A stretch of 64,000 bases of DNA. Origin: Alicyclobacillus kakegawensis NBRC 103104. GTDB taxonomy: Bacteria > Bacillota > Bacilli > Alicyclobacillales > Alicyclobacillaceae. The notes under the pieces were generated by a model. It was given only the letters and a program-made list of their open reading frames with translations, was not told where the DNA came from and searched no databases. The translations under genes were made by a program, and so were the position numbers. Within the stretch, counting starts at the first letter, position 1; each line of letters begins with the position of its first letter. The stretch lies in contig NZ_BCRP01000004.1 in NCBI RefSeq assembly GCF_001552655.1, positions 62,001-126,000 on the forward strand, read 5' to 3'. Positions 44,871 through 54,248 of the stretch are shown piece by piece.

Positions 44871-46433
44871 ATGACCAGAGGAATGCAAAGGCTGCGTGCC
44901 CGCGTGGAAGCGGCCGGGGACGTCGCCACGGCAGAGAAATTGGTCCAGTTGGCGGCCCGGGCGGAGGTGCCGGAGCAGGTGGTGATAGCCTTTGTGGGAT
45001 TGTTTTCCGCCGGCAAGTCCAGCCTCATCAATCACCTGTGCGGAAGTCCCGCCATGGCCACGGGCGCGGTGCCCACGACCGCCCAGGTGACTGGGGTGGA
45101 ACTGCCGGGTACGGAGGGACGTGTGCGGCTGTTGGACACGCCAGGAATTGATTCGACTGACGACGCACATCAACAAGCCACGCAAGCGGCGCTGTATCAG
45201 GCCGACGTGGTGTGCCTGGTGATGGACTACCAACACGTCGAGAGCGACGCCAACCTGGAATGGGCGTATCAATTGTCCGGCAGCGGCAAGCGCCTGGCGC
45301 TGATTGTCAATCAAATCGACAAGCACCTGGAGTGGGAGATCCCGTTTGCAACGTTTGTGGAGCGGATACAAACCACCTTGACGGATTGGGAGATCGAGTA
45401 TGAGCGATTGTTTTTTGTCAGTTCCCGCAACCATCCGTCCAACCAGGTGGAGGATTTGCGACGCTGGCTGGCGGAACTGGCCGACGGCGCGAGCCAGTCG
45501 CAACTGGAGCACCGGGCGCTCGAACTCATCGAGGAGCACTTGAATTGGAGGTACAGCGCCATCCAGCAACAACACGCAATGGCTGTCCGCAAAGTGTTGG
45601 CGTTGCCGCCCGAGGTGGATGTCTCGCGTGAGGTGGACGTCTCGGTCCGGCTGGGACAGCTGCACTTGCAACTCTCCCAGGTCCAGCAGAAAATTCAAGA
45701 GGGACAAGATGCGTTGGCGGATACGTCTGAGCAGTTCCTGTCGCGATTGTTGCGAGAGATTGAACTGGCGCAGGTGGCTCCCTACGAGACCACGGAAAAA
45801 GGGCGCTTGTTTGTCGAGAGCCTGCGGCCCGGTTTTCGTGTCGGCTGGCTGCGCAGCGCGGAGCGCACAGCAGCGGAGCGCCAACGGCGGTTGGCCGCTT
45901 TTCGCGCCGATTTGACCGAGCGGTCCGAGAAGTACCTGTTGTGGCCGGTGCAGACTCACCTGCGCGAGTTTGCCGCCGCGGCCCGGTGGGCGGACGATGA
46001 GACCAAGGCCGCGGTGGACAACCTGCGCGTGTCCATTGAGGACGAATGGTTGCGCCAGTTGGTCCGCCAAGGCGCGCTCGTCTCCGAGCAGTACCCGTAC
46101 CAGTATGTGAAAGACGTGGTGGGGGCGCTCCGGGCGGACGTCCGCGCCCAGGTCAAGGCGCTCGTGGAGCGCTGGCAGCAACAGGCTGTCGCGAAACTCA
46201 ACGAGGAGGTCCGGGATTTGCGGCGGGAAGGGGAGACCCTGACGGAGAAGATAGCCGTCCTGGAGGCATGGCAGGCGCTGTGCGCGGAGCGCGCCGAAGC
46301 GGCGCGCGAGCTGCGCGGCCTGTTGGACGATCCGCCCGCAGCTCTGACCCACAGCGAGTCCGCGGATGGCGCTCTGTCGTCCGCTTCCGATACGGTCTCA
46401 CACCCTGATGCGGAGGTGCGAATTCGCGTATGA
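44871..46433 (+). CDS. Dynamin-like GTPase, first of a pair (DynA N-terminal-half-like)
   Basis: A 520-residue bacterial dynamin. The G domain has G1 GLFSAGKS (43-50), the G2 threonines in VPTTAQVTG, G3 LLDTPG (ending about 92) and G4 NQID (147-150). Long helical stalk-like segments follow, up to RDLRREGETLTEKIAVLEAW. Such proteins tubulate or fuse membranes. The ATG has GGAGGAG upstream; a GTG at 44856 also has AAGGAG. The downstream dynamin gene overlaps by 4 bp, so the two are coupled and resemble the two halves of Bacillus subtilis DynA. Confidence 0.9.
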   Translation: MTRGMQRLRARVEAAGDVATAEKLVQLAARAEVPEQVVIAFVGLFSAGKSSLINHLCGSPAMATGAVPTTAQVTGVELPGTEGRVRLLDTPGIDSTDDAHQQATQAALYQADVVCLVMDYQHVESDANLEWAYQLSGSGKRLALIVNQIDKHLEWEIPFATFVERIQTTLTDWEIEYERLFFVSSRNHPSNQVEDLRRWLAELADGASQSQLEHRALELIEEHLNWRYSAIQQQHAMAVRKVLALPPEVDVSREVDVSVRLGQLHLQLSQVQQKIQEGQDALADTSEQFLSRLLREIELAQVAPYETTEKGRLFVESLRPGFRVGWLRSAERTAAERQRRLAAFRADLTERSEKYLLWPVQTHLREFAAAARWADDETKAAVDNLRVSIEDEWLRQLVRQGALVSEQYPYQYVKDVVGALRADVRAQVKALVERWQQQAVAKLNEEVRDLRREGETLTEKIAVLEAWQALCAERAEAARELRGLLDDPPAALTHSESADGALSSASDTVSHPDAEVRIRV

Positions 46434-48538
46434 GGGAGATCCACAACTCAACCCGGTCTGCACCGGACACGACGGTGGACGGGTTGCGACGCATGGTCGC
46501 CTCGCTTGCCGAACGCCTGTCCCGCCTCCCCTACACCGAGGGGTGGCGCCGCGAGCTGGCTGATCTCGAGGGGCGTCTGCTGCGGGAGGAGCAGCTGGTG
46601 GCTGTGTTTGGCGCTTTTTCCACCGGCAAATCGAGCTTGATCAATGCGGTGCTGGGAGAGCCCGTGCTGGTCGTTTCGCCCAACCCAACCACGGCGGCGA
46701 TCACGGAACTGCGTTTTGCCCCGGCGTCTGGGCAAGACGCTCGCCCGCAAGGCGGCGGCCTGGTCGCCGGGGAGCCGGGCGCGCCATCGCCGGCGGTCCC
46801 TGCCCCAGCGGACGCGGAGGGAGGAACGGTGGCGCGGGTTGAGGCCAAAACGGAGGCGCAGATGTGGGATGACGTATCGCTGGCCTTGGCCGCCCTCCAG
46901 CGCCAGGCGGATGGGTTGGCGGGGGCGGCCGAGCTGGCGAAGTCGCTCAAGCCGAAGGACGTGCCGAGCGGCCGCCGCAAGACGTTGTCATTCCTCAAGG
47001 CATTTGCCGCCGGTTATGAGGAACTGGCTGACCGGTTGGGCCGCACATGGACCCTGCCGGCAGCCGATGCGAGCCGCCTGTGCGCGGAAGAACGGTACGC
47101 CTGTTTTGTTCAGCGGGTGCAGTTGTGGCATCCATCGGCATCGCTCGCCGGTCGGCTGCCGCGTGGGCTCGTGTGGGTAGACACCCCGGGGGTGGACTCG
47201 GTGCACCGGCGCCACACCGATGTCGCATTCCAATACATGCGGCTGGCGGACGCCATCGTGTTCGTCTTGTATTATACGCACGCGCTGTCCCGAGCCGAAA
47301 AAGACTTTCTCCTGCAACTGGCTGAGGTCCAGGACTTGGTTGGCGCGGACAAGCTGTTCGTGGTCATCAACGCCGTGGACTTGGCTCAGTCCGAGGAAGA
47401 ACGACAAGCGGTGCGCGAGCGGGTGCTGGAGGAGCTGCGTCAATTGGGCATCCGTCAGCCTCGCATCTACGAGGTGTCCAGCCAACTCGCCTATGCGGCT
47501 CGCCAACTGCAGCGGCAACCGGACAATCCGGCCATCGTCGAACTCTTGCGCACCCGCCTCGGAGAGTCTGCGCCGCCGGATGCACCCGCGCTGCTTGAGC
47601 AGTCCGGGGTGCCCACGTTGGAGCGGGACCTGAGCGGCTTTTTGACCACCCAGGCGCGAGAGATGGCCGTGGACGCCGTCGTCCGCACTCTGCGCAGTCT
47701 AGAGTCTCGGGTGGCGGCCCGCATCGAGCAGGTGAGAGCGGCGGAGGCGGCGTCGGAACACGACCGTCAGGAGCTCGCGGCGCGGCGGCGGGCCATTTGG
47801 GAAGAGATGGAGCGTATGGGCGAGGCGCTGGATGCAGGCCAGGACGAGCCGTCCCGCAGGCTGCGCCAAGAAGCGCAGGAACTGGTTTTCCATGCAGGCG
47901 AACGGATTCGCTTCCGCTTCACTCAGTTGTTCCGCGAGGCGTTCTATCCCGGTCGCTTTCAAGGCCTCACCCGAGCCTCAGATGCCCTGCAGGCCGCCTT
48001 GCAGGAGCTGGTGGAATCGCTACGGCGGCAGGTGGAGATGGAGTGCCGCACCCTGGCCCTGCGCCTGGGGACCTATGCAGAACAATTATACACACGGGAG
48101 CGGGCGGCGCTGGCCAGGGATTTGGAGGCCGTTGGCCGCGCTGATGTGGCTGACGGGCTGCCGGACGCGGCGCTTGTGTCCCTGGCTGACCAGGCGTACC
48201 GGTCTCGGCTCGATGCCGAGCCGCTGATTCCTTATCTGAAGGGGTTTCAATCGGCCAAATCGTTTTTCGAGGGCGGCGGGCAGGACGCGATGCGCCAAGG
48301 GATGGCCGAGGCGGCAGCCGATGCGGTGCGGGAGGACCTGGCCAATTTGACCGGCCCGATGACTGACGCCGCTGTGCTCGCTCTCCAGCGCCAGTATCGG
48401 GCCCTGGTGGCTGCCGTGCTCAACTCTCCCTGCACAGCCGACGACTCGCGGGCGGAGCGCGAGCCGTTGGAGGCGTGGGAAGGCCTGGCGGACGATTTGC
48501 GGCGCGCGCTCGCGGCTCAACTGGCGGCGCACGCGTGA
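46430..48538 (+). CDS. Dynamin-like GTPase, second of a pair (DynA C-terminal-half-like)
   Basis: A 702-residue dynamin. G1 GAFSTGKS (61-68), G2 NPTTAAITE, G3 WVDTPG (ending about 254) and G4-like NAVD are present. G2 and G3 are separated by a long insert (about 100-240), as in the second domain of DynA-type proteins. The rest is helical, with a possible membrane-contact paddle near LIPYLKGFQSAKSFF. It starts on the stop of the first dynamin gene (ATGA). Combined length is about 1,220 residues, close to the fused 1,193-residue DynA. Confidence 0.9.
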   Translation: MREIHNSTRSAPDTTVDGLRRMVASLAERLSRLPYTEGWRRELADLEGRLLREEQLVAVFGAFSTGKSSLINAVLGEPVLVVSPNPTTAAITELRFAPASGQDARPQGGGLVAGEPGAPSPAVPAPADAEGGTVARVEAKTEAQMWDDVSLALAALQRQADGLAGAAELAKSLKPKDVPSGRRKTLSFLKAFAAGYEELADRLGRTWTLPAADASRLCAEERYACFVQRVQLWHPSASLAGRLPRGLVWVDTPGVDSVHRRHTDVAFQYMRLADAIVFVLYYTHALSRAEKDFLLQLAEVQDLVGADKLFVVINAVDLAQSEEERQAVRERVLEELRQLGIRQPRIYEVSSQLAYAARQLQRQPDNPAIVELLRTRLGESAPPDAPALLEQSGVPTLERDLSGFLTTQAREMAVDAVVRTLRSLESRVAARIEQVRAAEAASEHDRQELAARRRAIWEEMERMGEALDAGQDEPSRRLRQEAQELVFHAGERIRFRFTQLFREAFYPGRFQGLTRASDALQAALQELVESLRRQVEMECRTLALRLGTYAEQLYTRERAALARDLEAVGRADVADGLPDAALVSLADQAYRSRLDAEPLIPYLKGFQSAKSFFEGGGQDAMRQGMAEAAADAVREDLANLTGPMTDAAVLALQRQYRALVAAVLNSPCTADDSRAEREPLEAWEGLADDLRRALAAQLAAHA

Positions 48539-48611
48539 GCGGTTCTGGCTGATCGCGAATCATTTTCCGATCCCGGCCGTTTACGGTATGATGAGCGCAG
48601 GAGGGATACAC

Positions 48612-49817
48612 GTGTCGGGATCATGGGATGGGTTTGACGATTGGGAATCGCCTCGCCCTCGCCGGCGCTGGGGCTGGTTTTTCTCCAGCCTGTTGGCCGC
48701 CTATGTCGTGGGAGTTGCCACGGCGGGATTTTGGATTGCGGGCAACCGTGTTGGCGACGGCGGCGGGGCCGCGCCATCCACACAAATGGGAAATCAGGCG
48801 GGCGGATCGAACGGGGGGGCACAGTACCTGCCACCTGAAGTGGGAGAAGCGAATGTGGTGACCCGCATCTATAACAACGCCCGCGACAGTGTCGTGACCA
48901 TCACCTCCATACAGTCGAAATCAAGCAAATCCCAGCCACAGGCGGATGTGGGCACGGGGTTTCTCATCGATGACCAAGGGGATTTCGCGACCAACAACCA
49001 CGTGGTGAACGGCCAGAAAATGGTTGCTGTCACGATAGGCAAAAGGACGTACAAAGGCGTCGTGATAGGAACAGATGCCTTGGACGACCTGGCGGTGGTC
49101 CGTGTCAGCGGTATCTCCGGCCTGCGGCCGCTGCCGCTGGGCTCGGCCCAGAATCTGCAGCCGGGCCAACTGGTGGTGGCGATTGGCAATCCGTTCCAAC
49201 TGACCAGCAGCGTTACGGCCGGGATTGTCAGCGGGCTGGACCGGTCCATGCCGACCGAGGATGGACACGTGTTGAGCGGCTTGGTGCAGACAGACGCCGC
49301 GCTCAACCCGGGCAACTCGGGCGGGCCGTTGCTTAACGCCGAGGGGGATGTTATCGGCATCAACACGGCTATTGAGAGTCCGGTCGAGGGCTCGGTCGGG
49401 GTGGGGTTTGCAATCCCGATTGACCGCCTGCGGCAGGTGCTGCCGCGCTTATTGTCCGGCCAACCGGTGCAGCATCCCTGGCTGGGTATCAGCGCCCTGG
49501 ACATTGATCCGACTGTACAGGCTGAGTTCCACCTTCCTGTCTCCACCGGCGTGCTGGTGATGCAGGTGACCAAGGGGGGGCCGGCGGCGAAGGCCGGCAT
49601 CCATGGGGACACAAGCGCCAACCCGAGCAAGAAACCGAAAGGGGACGGCGACATCATTGTGTCTGTGAACGGCAAATCCGTTGGCTCGGTGGCGGACCTG
49701 ACAACCGCTATCTCCCAGTACAAAGTCGGGACGAAAGTGAACCTGGGCGTCATCCGCGGTCACCGTTCCCTGACCGTCCCGGTCACGCTTGGCACATGGC
49801 CGAGCAGTCAACAGTGA
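48612..49817 (+). CDS. HtrA-type membrane-anchored serine protease
   Basis: A 401-residue DegP/HtrA-family protease facing the cell exterior. A single membrane anchor (about 20-43) is followed by a Gly/Ser-rich linker. The trypsin-like domain carries His130 (NNHVV), Asp159 (DDLAVV) and Ser236 (NPGNSGGPL), and a PDZ domain lies from about 290 to 395 (PWLGISALD, GDIIVSVNGKSV). The GTG at 48612 has AGGAGG 7 bases upstream; in-frame ATGs at 48588-48593 lie over the -10-like TATGAT. It degrades misfolded secreted proteins (family knowledge). Confidence 0.95.
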   Translation: MSGSWDGFDDWESPRPRRRWGWFFSSLLAAYVVGVATAGFWIAGNRVGDGGGAAPSTQMGNQAGGSNGGAQYLPPEVGEANVVTRIYNNARDSVVTITSIQSKSSKSQPQADVGTGFLIDDQGDFATNNHVVNGQKMVAVTIGKRTYKGVVIGTDALDDLAVVRVSGISGLRPLPLGSAQNLQPGQLVVAIGNPFQLTSSVTAGIVSGLDRSMPTEDGHVLSGLVQTDAALNPGNSGGPLLNAEGDVIGINTAIESPVEGSVGVGFAIPIDRLRQVLPRLLSGQPVQHPWLGISALDIDPTVQAEFHLPVSTGVLVMQVTKGGPAAKAGIHGDTSANPSKKPKGDGDIIVSVNGKSVGSVADLTTAISQYKVGTKVNLGVIRGHRSLTVPVTLGTWPSSQQ

Positions 49818-49823
49818 ACCCCC

Positions 49824-49917
49824 GAGAGCCGACGGTCTTCCTGGCTCTCAGATGGTCCAGAGCATAAGCCTGGTGCCACGCCTGCTCGTCGCAAGGCCCC
49901 TGCCAACGGCAGGGGCC
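49824..49917. terminator. Hairpins between htrA-like and yfhO-like genes
   Basis: GAGAGCC/GGCTCTC (49824-49849) follows the protease stop. A perfect 10-bp stem, GGCCCCTGCC/GGCAGGGGCC (49895-49917) with a 3-base loop, follows the convergent YfhO gene. Neither has a T tract. Confidence 0.5.
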
Positions 49918-49923
49918 AAGCTG

Positions 49924-52410
49924 TCAGGGCCGTTTTCGCGCGCTCGCCACCCCGATGGACAAACCGGAAATGAGCAGGCCGGCTGCCGCTGACGCCAGGC
50001 TTGGCCGCCACATGAGCGGGCGGTAGGTGAGGACGATGCGGTGGCGGCCCGGTCCGACCTTGACCGCCGTGAGCACACCGTCCACACGCTTGATGGAAGC
50101 CGACCGTCCATCCACCGTCGCATGCCAGTTCGGATCGAACATTTGCGAGAGGACAAACCAGCCGGACGATGGGGCGTCGACCTGCCACACTTGCCGGTTG
50201 AGACCCCACTTTACGCGGTGTGCCGTTTCCGCCTGCCATCCCGGGTACCACTCTGGTCGTCGGGCAAACCATGCCGGCGCCACCGGATCTGGGTTTTTCC
50301 AGATGGTCTGGCCGTGCGCACTGAACACCGGTGTCCATGGTTGTGGAGACAACGTGACACCGACGTTCTCCCGGACGGGCGCTCGTCCGCTCCCCAGGAC
50401 GACAAGCGAACCGAGGGGCACATTGGCGTTCCACGATTGGTTGACAACAGACACCTTCGTTTGCACGGTGCGCGGCCAATCGCGGGGAAGGTCTATCAGG
50501 TATTCCGATGCGGGCAAGCCGCGAATCCAGTACGTTTTGGACCGACCTGCAGCGGTCACGGTCACCGACAACCAGGTCTGTTCTATCCAGGCGTAGCTTG
50601 GCGCATAGGGCGGGCGGCGCAACTGTATGGCCAGAGATTTGGTCCCTGGAGGCAGGGCGGGTAGAACGCCGGACCACTGCGTCGGATGCCCTGGTTTTTC
50701 CGTTTGGAACGGGGTGTAGCCGGACGCAGCGACGATGTAGCGCACGCCCAGGCTGTCTGCCAAGGCTCTGGGTTGGTTCAAGAAGACGGTGTCCGTCCAA
50801 GTCAGGCCGACATGGTTGGAGTACCATGCGGGCTCCAGGGAGTCGTAACCGTTCACCATCGGCAATCGGCGGGACAATCCCTCGTCCAGTTCCACATCGG
50901 TCTCCCCCAGGGACACGATGCGCGGAAATCCAACGGAACTTGAGGTGTGGTGCGCCAACCAGGTGACGATAGGGCTCGGGGAGGTGTACGGGGCCGCCTT
51001 GGCATTGACAATTGTGGCTGTGAGAGAGGCGTGCAGGACTGCGCTTGCGGCCGCCGCCAGAGACGCGGTACGCGCCAACGGGGCTGTCAGGCTCGCAACT
51101 CCGGCGATGGCGAGGACCGTCGCCAGCGGCGTCAGCACGGATAAAACCGGCGCCTGGCTCAATGGGCCTGCCAGTCGGCTCGCGATCAGGGCGCTGGCGC
51201 AGACGAGGCACACATAGCGCACAGCGCGTCCAAACCAGGGGCGGTGCGCAGGTGATTGCCACAAACGAAGACCCACGGCGCACAAAAGACTGAGGTAAAA
51301 ATCGGTGAGGCCGATATACCGGGCCGGGACGCGGAACAAATCGAACCCAGGCAGGTGGGTGAGCGCCCAGAAGAAAGGTCCGTTTCCGCCCAAAGCGAGC
51401 AGGCTGGTAACAACAGCTCCCACTGTCCATTCGGGCACGTCCATGCCCTGGCGCCAACCGGCGCAGGCGGCGGCCAGGGCGAATAGGAAGCCAACCAGCC
51501 CGATGGTGCACCAACTCTCCCAAAACTGCAGACCGAACATTCGCTCGAACGCCATGGCCGAAAAGTGGGACCCGCTCCAGCCTCCGCCCGCCGTATCCGG
51601 CGCTATCCATTGCAAGAAGGCCCACGGCGACAATGAGCCTTGAAGCAGGAAGGACGCCCCGGCGTGGGCACGGTCTGAGTACAGCATAAGGTCCAAGGTG
51701 TTGGCCCATTGGGGGGCCGAGAGCAGGGCCGCGAGTGTCAAAGCGCCTAGCCACGCCAGCCAGACCTGGCGGCGATAGGGGCGAAGGTGAAACGCGGCGT
51801 CGATGAGCAGCACGATGGCGGTGTAGAACACCATCTGCGGATGGCCTGCATACACCTCCAGGGCGAGAACTGTCGCCAAAGCGACGACGTGGACGGCGGT
51901 TGGCCGATTCCAGAGCCTCCGCTGCGAGAGCGTCACCAATGGAAGAAAGGCCAAGGTGTCGAACATTTGTGTATGCACCTGATGTCCGACAAAGAAGCCG
52001 CAGGCGGCAAAGCACAACGCGCCGGCGACCGACGGCAGGCGCCGCCGGGTCAGGTCATAGGCGAGCGCGTACATGCCGACAGCGCACAGCGCCGCATGCA
52101 TCACGGTGGATATTGTCAACGCCTTGGCCACGGGCAGCAGCAGATAGATCACGTTGGGGAGGTAGAGCGGCCCCGACTGGCCAGCGGCCAAGAACGGTTG
52201 ACCGGCGAAGCTGAAGGGGTTCCACAGCGGAACCTGAAGGTGTTGGTACGCCCAGGCCAAGAACATGCGCTGCGGCGCGTTCAGGTGGCTGAGGTCGTCC
52301 AGCGCCGGTTGTCCCGGTGTGGCCCAGTTTGGAAACGCCAGCAGCACACCCGCGAGCACGAGCAGGATAGAAGGACCATGCCGACGTGTGCGCGCAAGCG
52401 TCGTGTTCAT
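49924..52410 (-). CDS. YfhO-family large membrane protein
   Basis: An 828-residue polytopic protein: about a dozen membrane helices in residues 1-500, then a beta-rich extracytoplasmic domain (about 500-790), then one last helix (LASAAAGLLISGLSIGVA). Landmarks DDLSHLNAPQR, WNPFSFAGQPFLA and FDLFRVPARYIG fit the YfhO family, GT-C-like proteins linked to glycosylation of lipoteichoic acid or other surface polymers. The ATG follows AAAGGGGGG. It is divergent from a teichoic-acid-type glycosyltransferase, which supports an envelope role. Confidence 0.9.
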   Translation of the reverse strand: MNTTLARTRRHGPSILLVLAGVLLAFPNWATPGQPALDDLSHLNAPQRMFLAWAYQHLQVPLWNPFSFAGQPFLAAGQSGPLYLPNVIYLLLPVAKALTISTVMHAALCAVGMYALAYDLTRRRLPSVAGALCFAACGFFVGHQVHTQMFDTLAFLPLVTLSQRRLWNRPTAVHVVALATVLALEVYAGHPQMVFYTAIVLLIDAAFHLRPYRRQVWLAWLGALTLAALLSAPQWANTLDLMLYSDRAHAGASFLLQGSLSPWAFLQWIAPDTAGGGWSGSHFSAMAFERMFGLQFWESWCTIGLVGFLFALAAACAGWRQGMDVPEWTVGAVVTSLLALGGNGPFFWALTHLPGFDLFRVPARYIGLTDFYLSLLCAVGLRLWQSPAHRPWFGRAVRYVCLVCASALIASRLAGPLSQAPVLSVLTPLATVLAIAGVASLTAPLARTASLAAAASAVLHASLTATIVNAKAAPYTSPSPIVTWLAHHTSSSVGFPRIVSLGETDVELDEGLSRRLPMVNGYDSLEPAWYSNHVGLTWTDTVFLNQPRALADSLGVRYIVAASGYTPFQTEKPGHPTQWSGVLPALPPGTKSLAIQLRRPPYAPSYAWIEQTWLSVTVTAAGRSKTYWIRGLPASEYLIDLPRDWPRTVQTKVSVVNQSWNANVPLGSLVVLGSGRAPVRENVGVTLSPQPWTPVFSAHGQTIWKNPDPVAPAWFARRPEWYPGWQAETAHRVKWGLNRQVWQVDAPSSGWFVLSQMFDPNWHATVDGRSASIKRVDGVLTAVKVGPGRHRIVLTYRPLMWRPSLASAAAGLLISGLSIGVASARKRP

Positions 52411-52618
52411 GGTTGCCCCCCTTTGCTGTGCACTCTGGAACCTATCTTACCAAGAAACCGAGGTTCATTGTCCAGTCCCTGCCAATCGTCTCACCGTTTT
52501 CCTTTCCGCTTATCCCCTTTTGAATTCCTGTTGAGATTGGCGTCGTAGGCTGGTTCTGGCTGTACTGCACGGTGGTGCAGAAAACCGGGACGGATCCGTC
52601 CAAGTGAGGGAGTCTGTC

Positions 52619-54229
52619 GTGAGCCAGACAAAGACCTATCGGGTGTTCATGCTGATGCATGGAGTCCGCGTCGAAACCGGCGGCATGACGCGAGTGATGC
52701 TGAATCGTTCCAAAATGTTGAGCGAAATGGGCCACCACGTGGATTTGGTTACCCTGGATGAGGGGGACTACATCGGCATCCGCCAGCGGTTGCGCGAGCT
52801 GGGACGACTTGGGCCGCGGGTGGGCATCATCAATCTTTATGAGGACTATCGAACACGCATGAGTCGCCCCGGTTGGAGGTTGACACGCTGGCGGTATCGG
52901 CGGGCAAAACGCTTAGCGGAACGCGGCTTTCGCGTACGCCGAGAGGAAACTGGGCAAGGCGTCACAGCTCACTATTATCGCGATGGGCGCATGGTCAAGA
53001 GCAAACAGTGGAATAAGTCTGGGCGCTTGACAACCATGGTTTATTACGATGCAAAGGAGCGTCCCGTCCTGCGTCTCCTGTACAATCGGCAAGGGTTTGC
53101 AGCCGTCCGCCAACATCTCCATCCAGAGCTTGGCCAGCCCAGCAAGGTGGAGTATTGTACGGCTGATGGGTTTGTGTTCTTGACCCGCTGGTACATGCCC
53201 GAGAACGGGCAAATGGCTGCAATCACGCTGTATGACCGATTCACGGGGGAGGAACGGCTGTTTCGGGATGAATTTTCGTTTCATGTCGCCTGGCTAAACG
53301 ACCTGTGCCGGCGCCAGGCCACACGTCCGTTCCTGATCTGCGATGGCATCGGGTCCGCTCCTAAGGTTCTGGCGATGGACGGAGATGCCTGCTACCGCAT
53401 CTATCCCACCCATTCGACGCACCTGAATGCGCCGTACACATTCGGCAGTCCGGTGAAGAAGAGCTATCAACCGATCCTCGATCACCTGCACGAACTGGAT
53501 GCGCTAGTTGTTCCCACCAGGTCGCAGTACGACGATGTCGTTCGTCAGTACGGCCAACGTGACAACGTGTTTGTGATTCCACACTCGGTCACGCCCATGC
53601 AGGACATGCTGTTGGAGCGGGACACCAAGACCGTGGTCATGGTGTCCCGCTTGAATCCCGAGAAGGCGATTGAGGAGGCCATTCAGGTCTTTGCGCGCGT
53701 CATTCAGGCCGTCCCAGAGGCCCGTCTGGAGATCTACGGAGAGGGACCATGCCGAGCGGACCTGCAAAAATGGATTGACGACCTGGGCTTGCGCGACAAG
53801 GTGCGTTTGATGCACTACGTGACGCAGGTGGAAAAGGTTTTTCGCAAAGCTTCGGTAATGCTGTTGACGTCCAAGTTTGAGGGTTTCTCCCTGGTCATCC
53901 TCGAGTCGATGTGGAACAAGACGCCGGTCGTCAGCTACGACATCAACTACGGACCGCGAGACATCATTCGCGACGGCGAAACCGGGTATTTAGTCCCGCC
54001 GGGGGACAGAGAGCAGTTGGCCCAACGTCTGTCGGAGCTGCTCCTGCATCCTGAGCGCGCTCAGGCGATGGGGGAGCGAGCCCGCATGGAAATCCAAACC
54101 CGCTATGCGGAACAGGTCATCGGACCGCTCTGGGAACGATTGTTTGCGGCTTTGGAGCGGTCCCGCACCTTCGAGACGAGTCCGGCCTGGGAACCCGTGG
54201 TCGCGCCGCTGCGGCAGAAGGAAACCTGA
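52619..54229 (+). CDS. TagE/TarM-like poly(polyol-phosphate) glycosyltransferase
   Basis: A 536-residue GT4 enzyme. A GT-B N terminus (LMHGVRVETGGMTRVMLNRS) is interrupted by an insert of about 130 residues of antiparallel repeats (HYYRDGRMVKSKQWNKSGR, ITLYDRFTGEERLFRDE). Such beta inserts characterise TarM/GtfA-type trimeric enzymes. The C-terminal half holds VSRLNPEKAIEEAI, IYGEGP and SKFEGFSLVILESM. It probably glycosylates wall teichoic acid. The GTG at 52619 has GAGGGAG 6 bases upstream; a GTG at 52604 is in frame. The TagG-like gene follows 19 bp later. Confidence 0.87.
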   Translation: MSQTKTYRVFMLMHGVRVETGGMTRVMLNRSKMLSEMGHHVDLVTLDEGDYIGIRQRLRELGRLGPRVGIINLYEDYRTRMSRPGWRLTRWRYRRAKRLAERGFRVRREETGQGVTAHYYRDGRMVKSKQWNKSGRLTTMVYYDAKERPVLRLLYNRQGFAAVRQHLHPELGQPSKVEYCTADGFVFLTRWYMPENGQMAAITLYDRFTGEERLFRDEFSFHVAWLNDLCRRQATRPFLICDGIGSAPKVLAMDGDACYRIYPTHSTHLNAPYTFGSPVKKSYQPILDHLHELDALVVPTRSQYDDVVRQYGQRDNVFVIPHSVTPMQDMLLERDTKTVVMVSRLNPEKAIEEAIQVFARVIQAVPEARLEIYGEGPCRADLQKWIDDLGLRDKVRLMHYVTQVEKVFRKASVMLLTSKFEGFSLVILESMWNKTPVVSYDINYGPRDIIRDGETGYLVPPGDREQLAQRLSELLLHPERAQAMGERARMEIQTRYAEQVIGPLWERLFAALERSRTFETSPAWEPVVAPLRQKET

Positions 54230-54248
54230 CCGAAATGGGGGAAGCCGT

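Noticed and set aside
49808-52015. 735-codon open frame on the minus strand overlapping the YfhO gene
   Set aside because: It is an alternative frame of the YfhO gene. The product is Arg/Pro-rich with no membrane or domain pattern, while the YfhO frame has clear helices and a good ribosome binding site.
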